Shown here: positions 16,048 through 29,793 of the stretch, in pieces
Layout: every line of letters begins with the position of its first letter
Numbering within the stretch: the stretch's first letter is position 1
NCBI GenBank assembly: GCA_035543335.1
Contig: DASZZH010000003.1
Coordinates: forward strand, 16,514-80,513
Reading direction: 5' to 3'
DNA length: 64,000 nt
From: Burkholderiales bacterium
GTDB taxonomy: Bacteria > Pseudomonadota > Gammaproteobacteria > Burkholderiales > JAHFRG01
The notes under the pieces: model-generated
The model's input: the letters and a program-made list of their open reading frames with translations, nothing else
What the model was told of the DNA's origin: nothing
Database searches by the model: none
Position numbers and translations under genes: made by a program

Positions 16048-16416
16048 CTAACGACCGCTGCCTCGCCCCATCGTCCTGCGGCCCCGATTTCTAGAAGGAT
16101 TTTGTGGCCCGTTTTGCCACGACACTTGCCGCTGCCCAAGGCGCGCGCTCTTGGGGATTGAGCCTTGGCTCATGATGCCGGCCAATTTCTTCACTCTCTT
16201 GATCTCGATCATCACGGCTTCAATGTTCGCTGGATGTTGAGTGCTTGAGCCGTGTAGCTGTAATGCTTCCTTCTCACGGTCAAGGAGTTCGTGCAACTTG
16301 CGAAGCGCCGCGCTACACGCCGCCGCGAGACCGGCCTCCTTTACCATTTCCTGTCGCTGCATTTCGATGTTGGCGATGATGTCGGTCACTTCGTCGGTTG
16401 CCATTCCCGTGCCCAT
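16048..16416 (-). CDS. Small soluble hypothetical protein
   Basis: 122 residues with a strong ribosome site (AAGGAGG, 7 bases before the ATG at 16416), which is the main reason to accept it. The first 85 residues are helical and charged (IIANIEMQRQEMVKEAGLAA ... LHELLDREKEALQLHG), and the tail is basic and low-complexity (RNRGRRTMGRGSGR). The last third runs close to the 33-bp repeat and may be non-native. No family was recognised. Confidence 0.6.
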   Translation of the reverse strand: MGTGMATDEVTDIIANIEMQRQEMVKEAGLAAACSAALRKLHELLDREKEALQLHGSSTQHPANIEAVMIEIKRVKKLAGIMSQGSIPKSARLGQRQVSWQNGPQNPSRNRGRRTMGRGSGR

Positions 16417-16592
16417 TGCTATCCCTCCTTTTGGAATATCTTAGGCCATTATACTCGCCGCATATGGGGCCGCTGTGAAGTAGACGGGATCGAGAAACAC
16501 CGGAAGTAGTCCCTCATTAAACCACCTCACCTTGTAGGTTGGGGGCGAGGCAGCTGAGCCGCCCCGGTTGGAGCAACTTTTTCACCAAGCTA

Positions 16593-16860
16593 TGACCCAC
16601 TGCAATGTTTTGTAGGCTCGGCGGAAAGAAGCGTTTCAGACCACCCTATGGTGGGTCACGCAAGTTAAAAATCGCGGGTCAAAACGCCGTGAAATTAACA
16701 CATCACCCCCTAACGTGATAATTTCAGCAATGGTTTCAAACGGGATATTAAGAATCTGCACACCCTCATTTTTCTATTTGACTTTCATCACCAAGGGTGT
16801 AGCTTGTTTACGTAAGTTCATGAAATTGGGCCGAGACGGGGTATTACAATACCCGGGCCC
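16593..16860. other. Gene-free interval with three hairpins
   Basis: Between the genes at 16.4 and 17.0 kb lie three strong inverted repeats. TGACCCAC/GTGGGTCA (16593-16658) carries an inner CCACC-CTAT-GGTGG hairpin. TGAAATT...ATCAC/GTGAT...AATTTCA spans 16690-16726. GGGTATT-AC-AATACCC (16839-16854) is enclosed by GGGCC/GGCCC. They could belong to a small RNA, to protein-binding sites or to element ends. No terminator T-run or open frame goes with them. Confidence 0.35.
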
Positions 16861-17002
16861 TAGGTGATGTTGTTTTGCTCTGGGGTTCTGACCCGGATAT
16901 CGATCCAGCCGACGCTTCTTCAGTGCTTCGGCCTCTTCCCTCTCCTCGTCCCTGTCTCAAGTCCAAGACAAGATTTCTCTTGTAGTAATCTGAGGCAAGA
17001 AC

Positions 17003-17230
17003 ATGGCTGGTGCATTCAAAATCTGGTGGTTAAGGCGGGAGTTGGCGTCAGCCGTTCGCGTCTTCAATGAGCGCCTTGATTATTTCGATTGCGATTATCA
17101 GTTAGCGGTTTATATGTGTCCCCCTCTGCCGGAAATGAAATCTCGGTGTGAGGCGATGCACGCTCAACTCCGCAAGATTGATCCCAAGTGCCCTGAAAAA
17201 CTATGGCAAGACAGAAATCGGAGCAATTAA
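17003..17230 (+). CDS. Short hypothetical protein
   Basis: 75 residues with GAGG 11 bases before the ATG. The sequence is compositionally protein-like (IWWLRRELASAVRVFNERLD, then YFDCDYQLAVYMCPPLPEMK) with three cysteines and no signal peptide. No family was recognised. It lies in a gene-poor accessory stretch, so it may be a real small gene or a chance frame. Confidence 0.4.
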   Translation: MAGAFKIWWLRRELASAVRVFNERLDYFDCDYQLAVYMCPPLPEMKSRCEAMHAQLRKIDPKCPEKLWQDRNRSN

Positions 17231-17320
17231 AGTGTTAATGCCCCGACAATTTAAGAATGAGGAACAGGGCGAACCAAGAGTCGCTATACTTAAGATCATT
17301 ACCAGCAACCAGGCGCCCTC

Positions 17321-17542
17321 ATGTTGACCCCAAACGTTAAAACAGCACTTTACAAACTGAGCATTTCGCAAGCGCAGTATTACTGTCGAAAGCCGGAGTG
17401 CGTTCAGGTCAAAAACATGGAGGGATACGCCAAAATACTGGAGAATGCCAGCATTGAGGTTATCGAGGTCCATGCAACCTGGTTAGAGGCAAAAACGACC
17501 CAAGGCGCGGTATGGACTGCACTAAGCGGACTCAGCTGGTGA
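17321..17542 (+). CDS. Short hypothetical protein
   Basis: 73 residues, with no convincing ribosome site before the ATG at 17321. It contains YKLSISQAQYYCRKPECVQV and a helical middle, soluble. It follows the 75-residue frame by 90 bases on the same strand. It is retained only as a candidate; codon usage resembles the AT-richer accessory DNA around it. Confidence 0.3.
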   Translation: MLTPNVKTALYKLSISQAQYYCRKPECVQVKNMEGYAKILENASIEVIEVHATWLEAKTTQGAVWTALSGLSW

Positions 17543-17781
17543 GACTAATTCGGAGTTTGTCAGAATATAAGGGTTATTGCTGCCCTTAGTCTAGCAAGCA
17601 TCATTCGGCATTACCCTACCTCTCCTCTGTCGTAATTGCCTCTTCTAGCTTCTGAAGCATAAAATCGCAGAAGTCGAGGGGCCACCGTATCATGTGCATG
17701 TGAGCGAAGCACCGGCTCTCCTGGAAGACGGCCGCCCGCGAAATTGTCAATCGCAGAAGACCTCTGCAGAAAACTATATAC

Positions 17782-19668
17782 ATGAGTCAGCCCAACCAAT
17801 TCCAACTGCTCAAACAAAAACGCTTCCTGCCATTTTTCCTAACTCAGTTCCTGGGCGCGTTTAACGATAATGTCTTCAAAAACGCCTTGGTCATCTTGGT
17901 AACGTTCCACGCAGCAAGTCTAAGTACCTTAAATGAAAACACACTCCCCAATCTGGCTCAAGGGCTTTTCATCTTGCCGTTCTTCCTGTTTTCCGCGATC
18001 GCCGGACAGCTGGCAGACAAATATGAAAAATCAAATCTCATCCGCCTGATAAAGCTCGCGGAGATTTGCATCATGATGCTGGGTGCAATAGGTCTTTACT
18101 GGCGCAATCTCACTTTGTTAATGACCGCCCTATTTTTTTTGGGTCTTCACTCTACCGTCTTCGGACCTGTGAAGTACGCGATTATTCCCCAGCATTTAAA
18201 ACAAGAGGAAATCATAGGGGGCAATGGCCTTGTGGAAATGGGAACCTTCCTCGCCATTTTGCTGGGCACGTTGCTAGGAGGCTTTCTGATTGCCCGAGAA
18301 TCTACAGTAACCATATCAGCCACCATACTATCGTTAGCAGCCTTGGGTTATCTGGCAAGCCGCTGGATACCCTTTTCCCCTGCGCCCGCGCCAAAGCTGG
18401 AGATCAACTGGAATCTGCTCTCCGAAACCTGGCGGATCCTGCAATTTATGCGGGGGAACCGCACGGTATTCCTGTCGGTACTCGGCATCTCATGGTTCTG
18501 GTTTCTCGGTGCGGTCTATCTGACTCAATTTCCCGGCTACACAAAGAACATACTGTTTGGCACTGAGGAAGTCGTGACCTTGTTACTCGCTACATTCTCC
18601 GTCGGAATAGGCGCGGGCTCGCTGCTGTGCGAGAGGCTCTCAGGACGGAGGGTTGAAATTGGATTAGTCCCGTTTGGTTCGATCGGGCTTACGCTTTTCG
18701 GAATCGATTTCTACTTCGCAAGCGCGGCCTTGCCCGCCCATGCGCCGGTGGGAGTATTGAATTTTATACGTGAACCCATGCACTGGCGCATCCTCACAGA
18801 CCTAAGCCTGATTGGCATATTCGGCGGCTTCTACATCGTCCCCCTATACACGCTTATCCAAACCCGCTCGGAAGCCAGTCATCGCTCTCGCATCATCGCA
18901 GGCAACAATATTTTGAATGCGCTCTTTGTAGTGTTTGCGGCGGGGATTTCGATTGCACTGCTTAACTCTGGGCTTACCATTCCGCAACTGCTGCTGGCTA
19001 CCGCCTTCTTTAATGCAGTTGTCGGAATTTACATCTATACCCTGGTTCCTGAATTCTTGATGCGATTCCTGATCTGGCTGCTAGTACACACGGTTTACCG
19101 CCTGGAAAAATCAGGACTCGAACATATTCCTGAGTCGGGACCGGCAATTCTGATATGCAACCACGTAAGTTACGTAGACGCGCTAGTGATTGCCGCCGCC
19201 TGTCCACGCCCGATACGTTTTGTAATGGATTATCAGATTTTTAAAATTCCTGTGCTCGACTTTATATTCCGTACCGGCCGTGCAATCCCAATTGCGCCCG
19301 CTCGCGAGAATCCTAGCGCACTCCAGTTGGCCTATGATGAGATTGCCCATGCACTGATTGAAGGGGATCTGATTGGTATTTTTCCTGAAGGTAAGATCAC
19401 CAATGACGGCCAGCTAAACCCATTCAAACTCGGGGTAACGCGCATCGTTGAACGCACTCCGGTACCCATTGTGCCGCTCGCATTACGCGGTCTCTGGGGA
19501 AGCTTCTTTTCCCGGCACGAAGGCCCGGCGATGACACGATGGGTACGCATTGCACGGCGCATATTTTCCCGTATCAGTCTGGTAGCTGCGCCGCCCGTGC
19601 TACCACATGAGGTCACCCTGGAGAGATTACACAATACTGTGCTGCAACTGCGAGGGAACTGGCTTTAG
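17782..19668 (+). CDS. MFS transporter fused to 1-acylglycerol-3-phosphate acyltransferase (LplT-PlsC type)
   Basis: 628 residues. The first ~410 form a 12-segment major facilitator resembling the lysophospholipid flippase LplT (FLPFFLTQFLGAFNDNVFKN). The last ~190 form a PlsC acyltransferase with ICNHVSYVDA (H-x4-D) and FPEGKITNDGQL (the EG motif). In Aas-LplT systems lysophospholipid is flipped inward and re-acylated; longer relatives also carry an acyl-ACP synthetase domain, which is missing here. The protein is thus a predicted inner-membrane lysophospholipid import and repair enzyme. It stands alone, and the start ATG at 17782 has no strong ribosome site. Confidence 0.85.
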   Translation: MSQPNQFQLLKQKRFLPFFLTQFLGAFNDNVFKNALVILVTFHAASLSTLNENTLPNLAQGLFILPFFLFSAIAGQLADKYEKSNLIRLIKLAEICIMMLGAIGLYWRNLTLLMTALFFLGLHSTVFGPVKYAIIPQHLKQEEIIGGNGLVEMGTFLAILLGTLLGGFLIARESTVTISATILSLAALGYLASRWIPFSPAPAPKLEINWNLLSETWRILQFMRGNRTVFLSVLGISWFWFLGAVYLTQFPGYTKNILFGTEEVVTLLLATFSVGIGAGSLLCERLSGRRVEIGLVPFGSIGLTLFGIDFYFASAALPAHAPVGVLNFIREPMHWRILTDLSLIGIFGGFYIVPLYTLIQTRSEASHRSRIIAGNNILNALFVVFAAGISIALLNSGLTIPQLLLATAFFNAVVGIYIYTLVPEFLMRFLIWLLVHTVYRLEKSGLEHIPESGPAILICNHVSYVDALVIAAACPRPIRFVMDYQIFKIPVLDFIFRTGRAIPIAPARENPSALQLAYDEIAHALIEGDLIGIFPEGKITNDGQLNPFKLGVTRIVERTPVPIVPLALRGLWGSFFSRHEGPAMTRWVRIARRIFSRISLVAAPPVLPHEVTLERLHNTVLQLRGNWL

Positions 19669-19707
19669 ACTGGGTATTTTGTAAAAAAGAATTCTCACGG
19701 CGATCTC

Positions 19708-19734
19708 GGCGAGCGCTGGCGAGTGAGGGCGGGC
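19708..19734 (+). repeat. Second copy of the GGCGAG/GAGGGCGGGC block
   Basis: GGCGAGCGCTGGCGAGTGAG GGCGGGC matches the block next to the tRNA-Asn scar (13.71-13.75 kb) and is likewise followed by a T/A-rich GTTAAAAA tract. No tRNA fragment follows here. It may mark another element boundary between the MFS-acyltransferase gene and the cyclase gene. Confidence 0.5.
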
Positions 19735-19764
19735 TAAAGTTGACGTTAAAAAAACCAATTTGTA

Positions 19765-22694
19765 TCAGACGGCGCCTGCCCGACGCCGTGTTTGCAATAA
19801 CCGGACAAACTCTTCCGCTGGTACCGGCTTGCTGAAATAATAACCCTGATACTCATCGCAGTGGAATTTTGACAGGAAGGCAAGTTGTTCCTTGGTTTCC
19901 ACTCCTTCCGCAACCACTTCGAGCCCGAGACTTTTTGCCATGGCAATTACGGCTTTGACTATGCTGGCATCGTCGGCGTCGGAGATGAGGTCGCGCACGA
20001 ACGACTGGTCGATCTTGAGTCTGTGCACCGGAAAGCGCTGGAGATAAGCCAAACTCGAGTAACCGGTGCCGAAATCGTCAACCGAAAGCTGCACGCCGAG
20101 CTGATGGAGCTGCTGCAGTATGGCAATGGCTTTGTCGGCATGATGCATAATCACGCCCTCGGTGATTTCGAGCTCCAGAAAACGGGGGGCGAGGCCGGTC
20201 TTGTCCAGCACCTCGGCTATCATTTCCACCAGGTTTTTTTGCCGCAACTGGCGTGGCGAAAGATTGACCGACATCAGCAACGGCGGGATTCCTTGATCCT
20301 GCCACGCCTTGTTTTGGGCGCAGGCGGTTTTCAATACCCATTCGCCGATGGGAATGATCAACCCGGTTTTCTCCGCCAACGGGATAAACCGGGCTGGCGG
20401 AACGAGACCAGCTCCTTGCTATTCCAGCGGATTAATGCTTCCGTGCCGACGATTTCTCCGCTTTTTATCTCCACTTGGGGCTGGTAATGCAGCAGTAATT
20501 CCTGGCGGTCGATGGCATACCGCAGCAGGTTTTCCATGTCGAGACGTTCGGCGGCCTGGGCATTCATCTCATGGGCATAAAACTCGTGGGTATTGCGCCC
20601 TTCCTCTTTAGCGCGATACATGGCAATGTCGGCGGTTTGCAGTAACGCATCGATGTCTTCCGCATCGCGTGGATAGAGGGTAATTCCGATGCTGGCGGTA
20701 ACGAAGATTTCCCGTCCTTGGATGACGATCGAATCGGCGAAAGCTTTTCGAATCTTTTCTGCCACCGTAGTTACCTGGTCTTCATGGGTAATGTTTTCCA
20801 GTATGATGGTAAACTCGTCGCCTCCCAGGCGGGCGATGGTATCCACGTCCCGCAGCGATTCTCTGAGAAGACCGGCGGTGGCTTGCAGTACCTCGTCCCC
20901 AATCGTATGTCCCAGCGTATCGTTTATTTCCTTGAAGCGGTCAAGATCGAGGAACATCAGCGCCAGCATTTTCCCATCGCGCTTGGCCCTCGCCATGGTG
21001 AGCGACAGCCGGTCGCGGAACAGGTTGCGGTTGGGCAGCCCGGTCAGCGAGTCGTACTGGGCGAGATAGGTCAGTTGTTCTTCGGCTTTCTTGCGCTCGG
21101 TGATGTCTTCTGAAATGCCGAGCAGGTATTGTGGATTTCCGTTTTCGTCGAGAATGGGCATTTTTTTAGTTTGCAGTATCTTTTTCGTGCCATCCTTGGT
21201 TTTTATCGGTTCTTCCACAATGAAAACATGCTTGCCGATTCGCAGGGTCTCCCGATCCTTGCCGGTAAAGAAGTCGGCCTGCTCCTTCGGAAAGAAGTCG
21301 TAGTCGCTCTTGCCCAGCAATTCTTTCTCCGAATAACCGGTCAGTTGCTCGCCGGCCTTGTTTAAACGCACAAATTTCAGATCCTTGGCATCCTTGACGA
21401 AAATCATGTTGGGAATATTGTCGACGATGGAACTGAGGAAGGTCTGAGTACTGCGGATTTCCTCTTCCGCCCGCTTGCGTCGGGTAATGTCGCGCATCAC
21501 CACCTGCGCACCGGGTTTGCCCTTATATGTGAAAGGTGAAGCAGTTACTTCGACATCCACTGCCTTGCCGTCAAGCCTGAGCATTTTTTCTTCAAGTGGC
21601 GGCACCGTGCGGTTTTCTTCCCTGATTTGGCGCATACGCTCCACGACGGTTTCCAGGTAATCCGGGTGAACGATATCGAGAACCGGCTTGCCGATGAGTT
21701 CATCAGGAGTGGCTGCGCCCAGCAGTTTCACGCACGCGCTGTTGACAAAGGTAAACCGGCCTTCGCTCTGGATTAAAATTGCGTCAGGGGAGAGTTCCAC
21801 CAACTGGCGGTAGCGTTCCTCGCTTTCCCGCAGAGCGTTTTCCACCTGCATGCGTTCCTGCATTTCCTGCTGCAGCAGCGCGTTGGCGCGGGAGAGTTCG
21901 GCGCTGCGCGTTTCCAAGACAACATTCGCCCGGCGCAGTGTTTCGGCAAGCTTCGCCGAGCGGTCGGCGAGCCTGGCGTCGAACACCGAAATCAGCAGGG
22001 TCGTCGTCAAGAACATGAAAGTAAATCCTCCGATGGCGCCGGCGAGCCAGACGTTATTGATGTCCTGCGGACTCACGGTGCAGATGCTGTTCGGTGCAAT
22101 GATCGCGGCTGCCATGCCGGTATAGTGCATCCCGGAGATTGCGGCGCCCATGACGAGCGCGCTGCCGGCTTTCTTCCAGAACGCCGACAAGATCGTCTCC
22201 GAGCGCAGTTGAAAAGCGATCCACAAAGCGGCCAGTGAGGCCGCCATGGCGATCAGAATGGAGAGACTGAAGAGGAACGAGTCATAGCGTATCGGCGGCT
22301 TCATTTGCATCGCCGCCATCCCGGTATAGTGCATTGACGCGATGCCAATGCCCATGAGCAAGCCGGCGCCCAACAGCCGGCGCATGCTTAAGGTGCCATG
22401 GCTCACCGTAAACAGCGCGAATCCCGACACGATGACCGCAATCAGCAGCGACAGCAGCGTGATGGGGATGTCGTATGACATCGGTATCGGCAAACGAAAG
22501 GCCAGCATGCCGATAAAGTGCATCGACCAGATGCCGGTTCCCATGGACAGCGCGCCCCCGGCGAGCCAATACCGCGCTGTCTTGCTTCCCGTTGATGCGG
22601 CGATGCGCGAGGCCAGGTCAAGCGCCACGTAGGATGCGATGACCGCAACCACTATCGAAAGAATTACCAGCCAGGTGTTGTAAGTTCCGGCCAT
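19765..22694 (-). pseudogene. MHYT-PAS-PAS-GGDEF-EAL protein with a frameshift in the EAL domain
   Basis: An N-terminal MHYT sensor (seven membrane segments with repeated M-H-Y/F-x-G/T) precedes two PAS domains. GGDEF follows (RLGGDEFTII with RDVD five residues before it, an inhibitory I-site), then EAL (GTEALIRW, DDFGTGYSSL). The reading frame breaks at about 20408: in ELVSFRQPG one base of a G run appears missing, and restoring it gives EL.LVPPARFIPLAEKTG in line with the family. As written, the product is a 778-residue protein ending early in EAL plus an orphan 204-residue C-terminus. Either the phosphodiesterase half is lost or the assembly has a one-base error. It would make and/or degrade cyclic di-GMP at the inner membrane. 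Confidence 0.8.
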
Positions 22695-22959
22695 GCTTCG
22701 GTTCCCCTCATATGGCCGCTCTTGACCGGCCAGCGTGGCGAGTGCTTGTTACCCTATACTGCGATTCGGGGCAGTTTTGCTTGGTTACAGAAACACCCCC
22801 TCTCCTTTTCTGTTTATAGTAGCTCATTTTTTCAAATATTTTAGGAAAATGTTCCACGTAAATCAGTGCTATCCACAATTGCGGGATCCGCTCGCAGACG
22901 TGAACGGGCGGCTTGGCCTTGCCCCAGGTAACCTTACCTGCGTTTACTGCCCACAAAAC

Positions 22960-22984
22960 CAACCCGCGGCAAAAGCGCGGGTTG
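22960..22984 (-). terminator. Rho-independent terminator after the lipoprotein cytochrome
   Basis: CAACCCGCG and CGCGGGTTG form a perfect 9-bp stem with a 7-base loop, followed on the minus strand by GGTTTTGT. It lies 17 bases past the cytochrome stop. The rest of the interval 22695-22959 is the upstream region of the MHYT gene, with no other feature seen. Confidence 0.7.
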
Positions 22985-23001
22985 ATGATGCTTGTTGGGG
23001 A

Positions 23002-23475
23002 TTAATTCTGGATCGGGTGAAGGTGCCCCGGTTTGATGGCCCCGTCTGAACGGCCCTTGAGATAGGCGTACAAGTTGTCAATGTTATCGGTGACGGTTTT
23101 CGAGTCCTTGTACGGCGGCATCGCCGTTCCTGGCCTGCCGTTCAGGACCGCTTCCTTGAATTGCTCCTTGGTGAGGCGCTGGAGCGCGTCAATGAGCGAA
23201 GGACCAACCAGCCCTTGCTGTTGCGCGCCATGGCAGCGTTCGCAGGCCATCGCGCGCCAGGATTTCCAGCCTTCCAGCGTTTTGGCATCAACTTTGTCGC
23301 CGTCCGTTACCGTATAAAGCGGTTCGTCTGTTTTGGCCGCTGCTCGCGTTGGTGCCGGTGCGGGAGCCGCCGTTTGCGTTTGAGTTTTGGGTGCGGTATC
23401 GCTTGACTGCTGGCAAGCAGCAAGACCGATGACCATTGCCGCAAGGAAAAAAACAATTTTGTTGATTCGTTTCAT
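23002..23475 (-). CDS. Lipoprotein c-type cytochrome (PedF/XoxG-like)
   Basis: 157 residues from the ATG at 23475 (GGGAGAAG upstream). The signal peptide ends in LAAC, so the protein is probably lipid-anchored. An Ala/Pro-rich linker (about 25-45) precedes a single-heme domain: CERCH, then GPSLIDALQRLTKEQFKEAV, MPPYKD with the likely methionine ligand, and YAYLKGRSDGAIKPG. The motif order and the YLKARSDGA-like ending resemble cytochromes that accept electrons from PQQ alcohol/methanol dehydrogenases (PedF, XoxG), as known to me. That is a family resemblance, not proof. It lies 13 bases after rtcB on the same strand. Confidence 0.75.
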   Translation of the reverse strand: MKRINKIVFFLAAMVIGLAACQQSSDTAPKTQTQTAAPAPAPTRAAAKTDEPLYTVTDGDKVDAKTLEGWKSWRAMACERCHGAQQQGLVGPSLIDALQRLTKEQFKEAVLNGRPGTAMPPYKDSKTVTDNIDNLYAYLKGRSDGAIKPGHLHPIQN

Positions 23476-23488
23476 CAGACTTCTCCCA

Positions 23489-24682
23489 TCATCCTTTGAC
23501 GCACAAGACTTGCTTGAGAGTATGCACAACCTCGACCAGTTCGGATTGCGCGGCCATCACCGCATCAATATCCTTGTACGCGCCGGGAATTTCATCCAGC
23601 ACCCCGCCGTCCTTGCGGCATTCCACGCCTTGCGTTTGCATCTCCAGATCGGCCCGCGAAAACCTGCGCTTGGCCTCGGCCCTCGACATGCGACGGCCGG
23701 CGCCGTGGCTGCAGGAGCAATAGGATTCCGGGTTGCCCTTGCCGCGCACGATGTAGGAGCGCGTGCCCATCGAGCCGGGAATGATGCCGAACTCGCCCGC
23801 GCGTGCCGACACCGCGCCTTTGCGCGTAATCCAGATTTTCCGGCCGTAATGCTCTTCGATACTGGCATAGTTGTGATGGCAGTTCACCGCCATTTCGCCG
23901 GTTGCAATGCGTTCGCCGAAAAAACGCTCGAGCGCGCACAAAATCTGCCGCAGCATCAGCTCGCGGTTGAGCGCCGCGTAATCCTGCGCCCAGGTGAGCG
24001 CTTCGGCGTAATCGGCAAATTCCTTCGTGCCTTCGTCAAGCCAAGCGAGATCGCGGTCGGCAAGTTGATGGTGCATGCGCGCGGCATACTGCTTGGCATC
24101 GGAAATCGCTACATCCGCAAGCGTCTTGCCGATATTGCGCGAGCCCGAATGCAGCATGACCCACAGGTTTTGCTGCTCGTCGAGGCACAACTCGATGAAA
24201 TGATTGCCGCCGCCCAATGTGCCCATTTGGCACCAGATGCGTTTTTCATCGAGTCGCCTGACGCGGGACAAAATCCCAAGCCGCTCAAAGCGCCGATGAA
24301 TTTCTTTTGGTCTTTGCTTGAGTAAGGCGCCCTTGCCTTCGATCTGCAGCGGCGCGCGGTGCGCATTGAAGCCGACTGGAACCGCGGCTTCAATCGCTGA
24401 GCGGATTTTTCCCAGGCTGTCTGGTAGATCGTTTGCCTGCAGACGCGTGCGTGTTGCCACCATGCCGCAGCCGATATCCACGCCGACTGCCGCGGGAATA
24501 ATCGCGCCTTTGGTGGGGATCACGCTGCCGACGGTCGCGCCTTTGCCCAAATGCACATCGGGCATCACCGCGATGTGCCCGGCGAGCACCGGCAGCTTCG
24601 CCATGTTTTCAAGCTGGCGCAAGGCTTCCGCTTCGACAGGGACGCCATCGGTCCACATCCGGATTTGCGCCGCGTGTTGCAT
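23489..24682 (-). CDS. rtcB: RNA-splicing ligase RtcB
   Basis: 397 residues. RtcB motifs are all present: the metal-binding GVDIGCGM, GTLGGGNHFIEL, HSGSRNIGK, CSCSHGAGRRMSR with the histidine that becomes guanylylated, and the early PDVHLGKGATVGSV. It joins RNA 2',3'-cyclic phosphate or 3'-phosphate ends to 5'-OH ends with Mn2+ and GTP. Length is typical of the shorter bacterial form. It starts 7 bases after an HNH nuclease gene and is followed by a cytochrome gene. No RtcA or RtcR regulator lies nearby. Confidence 0.93.
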   Translation of the reverse strand: MQHAAQIRMWTDGVPVEAEALRQLENMAKLPVLAGHIAVMPDVHLGKGATVGSVIPTKGAIIPAAVGVDIGCGMVATRTRLQANDLPDSLGKIRSAIEAAVPVGFNAHRAPLQIEGKGALLKQRPKEIHRRFERLGILSRVRRLDEKRIWCQMGTLGGGNHFIELCLDEQQNLWVMLHSGSRNIGKTLADVAISDAKQYAARMHHQLADRDLAWLDEGTKEFADYAEALTWAQDYAALNRELMLRQILCALERFFGERIATGEMAVNCHHNYASIEEHYGRKIWITRKGAVSARAGEFGIIPGSMGTRSYIVRGKGNPESYCSCSHGAGRRMSRAEAKRRFSRADLEMQTQGVECRKDGGVLDEIPGAYKDIDAVMAAQSELVEVVHTLKQVLCVKG

Positions 24683-24689
24683 GACGGGA

Positions 24690-25265
24690 CTACGCCCGGC
24701 CGACCCAGAGCCTGCTGTATTTTGGAACGTGGGCGAGAAGATAATCCATCTGGTCGGCGAGGATGTGGCGGTTCGCCAGAATCATGCCTTCATAGCGATT
24801 AGGCGCGTAAGGCACGTAAAACAACTTCATCCTCGCCTCTTCCGGCGTGCGATTGGACTTGACTTCGTTGCACATACGGCAGGCGGTGACCACATTGGTC
24901 CAGCGATCCGCGCCGCCGCGCGAAGTCGGTGTCACGTGGTCCTTGGTGAGTTCGTGCGCGTGGTACCGGCCGCCGCAATAGGCGCACATCTGCCGGTCGC
25001 GGCGGAACAACGTTTCGCGATTAAGCCACGGCTCGCATTCGAAATGTCCGGTGTGCATTTTGCCTTCGACCGCGATGATGGGACGCGGCGCGATTTCCGA
25101 ACGCTTGCCGGTGAGCCGAGAAATGCCGCCGTGGTACACGCACACCGGATCGCCGATGGACCAGGTCACCAGTTCGCGCGCGTAATACAGCACCGCCTCC
25201 TGCGTGTCGATCCAGCGACGCGGAAGGCCGGCGACATCAAGCGTCAATACCAGCGGTGTGCTCAT
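24690..25265 (-). CDS. HNH endonuclease
   Basis: 191 residues. The central HNH domain has two CxxC pairs (CAYCGG and CRMCNE) that hold a structural zinc. The catalytic histidine is in LTKDHVTPTSRGG and the asparagine in WTNVVTAC. The N-terminal 60 residues (VLTLDVAGLPRRWIDTQEAV) are conserved in this common bacterial subfamily, whose substrate is not known. It is probably cotranscribed with rtcB, 7 bases downstream. The 279-base gap to ftsB on the other side contains no recognised feature. Confidence 0.85.
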   Translation of the reverse strand: MSTPLVLTLDVAGLPRRWIDTQEAVLYYARELVTWSIGDPVCVYHGGISRLTGKRSEIAPRPIIAVEGKMHTGHFECEPWLNRETLFRRDRQMCAYCGGRYHAHELTKDHVTPTSRGGADRWTNVVTACRMCNEVKSNRTPEEARMKLFYVPYAPNRYEGMILANRHILADQMDYLLAHVPKYSRLWVGRA

Positions 25266-25544
25266 GTGTTTAATCCAGTTTAGCTCGTTGGGCAGCGCAT
25301 AATGCCAAATAAACGCGCCTGCCCGCAGATTCGTCCATTGTATCTCCTGCGAAGGGTATTTTCCAATAATTTAGCGACTTAGTGATAAGACTAAATTATT
25401 AACTTAACTTATCCCGTTAGGCCAGCCAGGGAGCATGAAGAGCGATCAGCCCAGATAAGCGCAGCCGCCCCGCCTTAAGAAGGGAGACAAACAAACGAGC
25501 CCGTCGCAGAACTCGCAATGACCCGGCAGTGATTTGGTATTGTT

Positions 25545-29711
<4,167 letters not shown>

Positions 29712-29793
29712 TGAAAGAGAAAACTCCCCACAAGCGGCAGACCCGCTAGAATAACGGCTGCCAAATCCGAAAAAGCGGAAACCCTCTTCATCC

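Noticed and set aside
24318..25283. Plus-strand frame of 321 codons over rtcB and the HNH gene
   Set aside because: Antisense shadow; both minus-strand genes have complete catalytic motifs.
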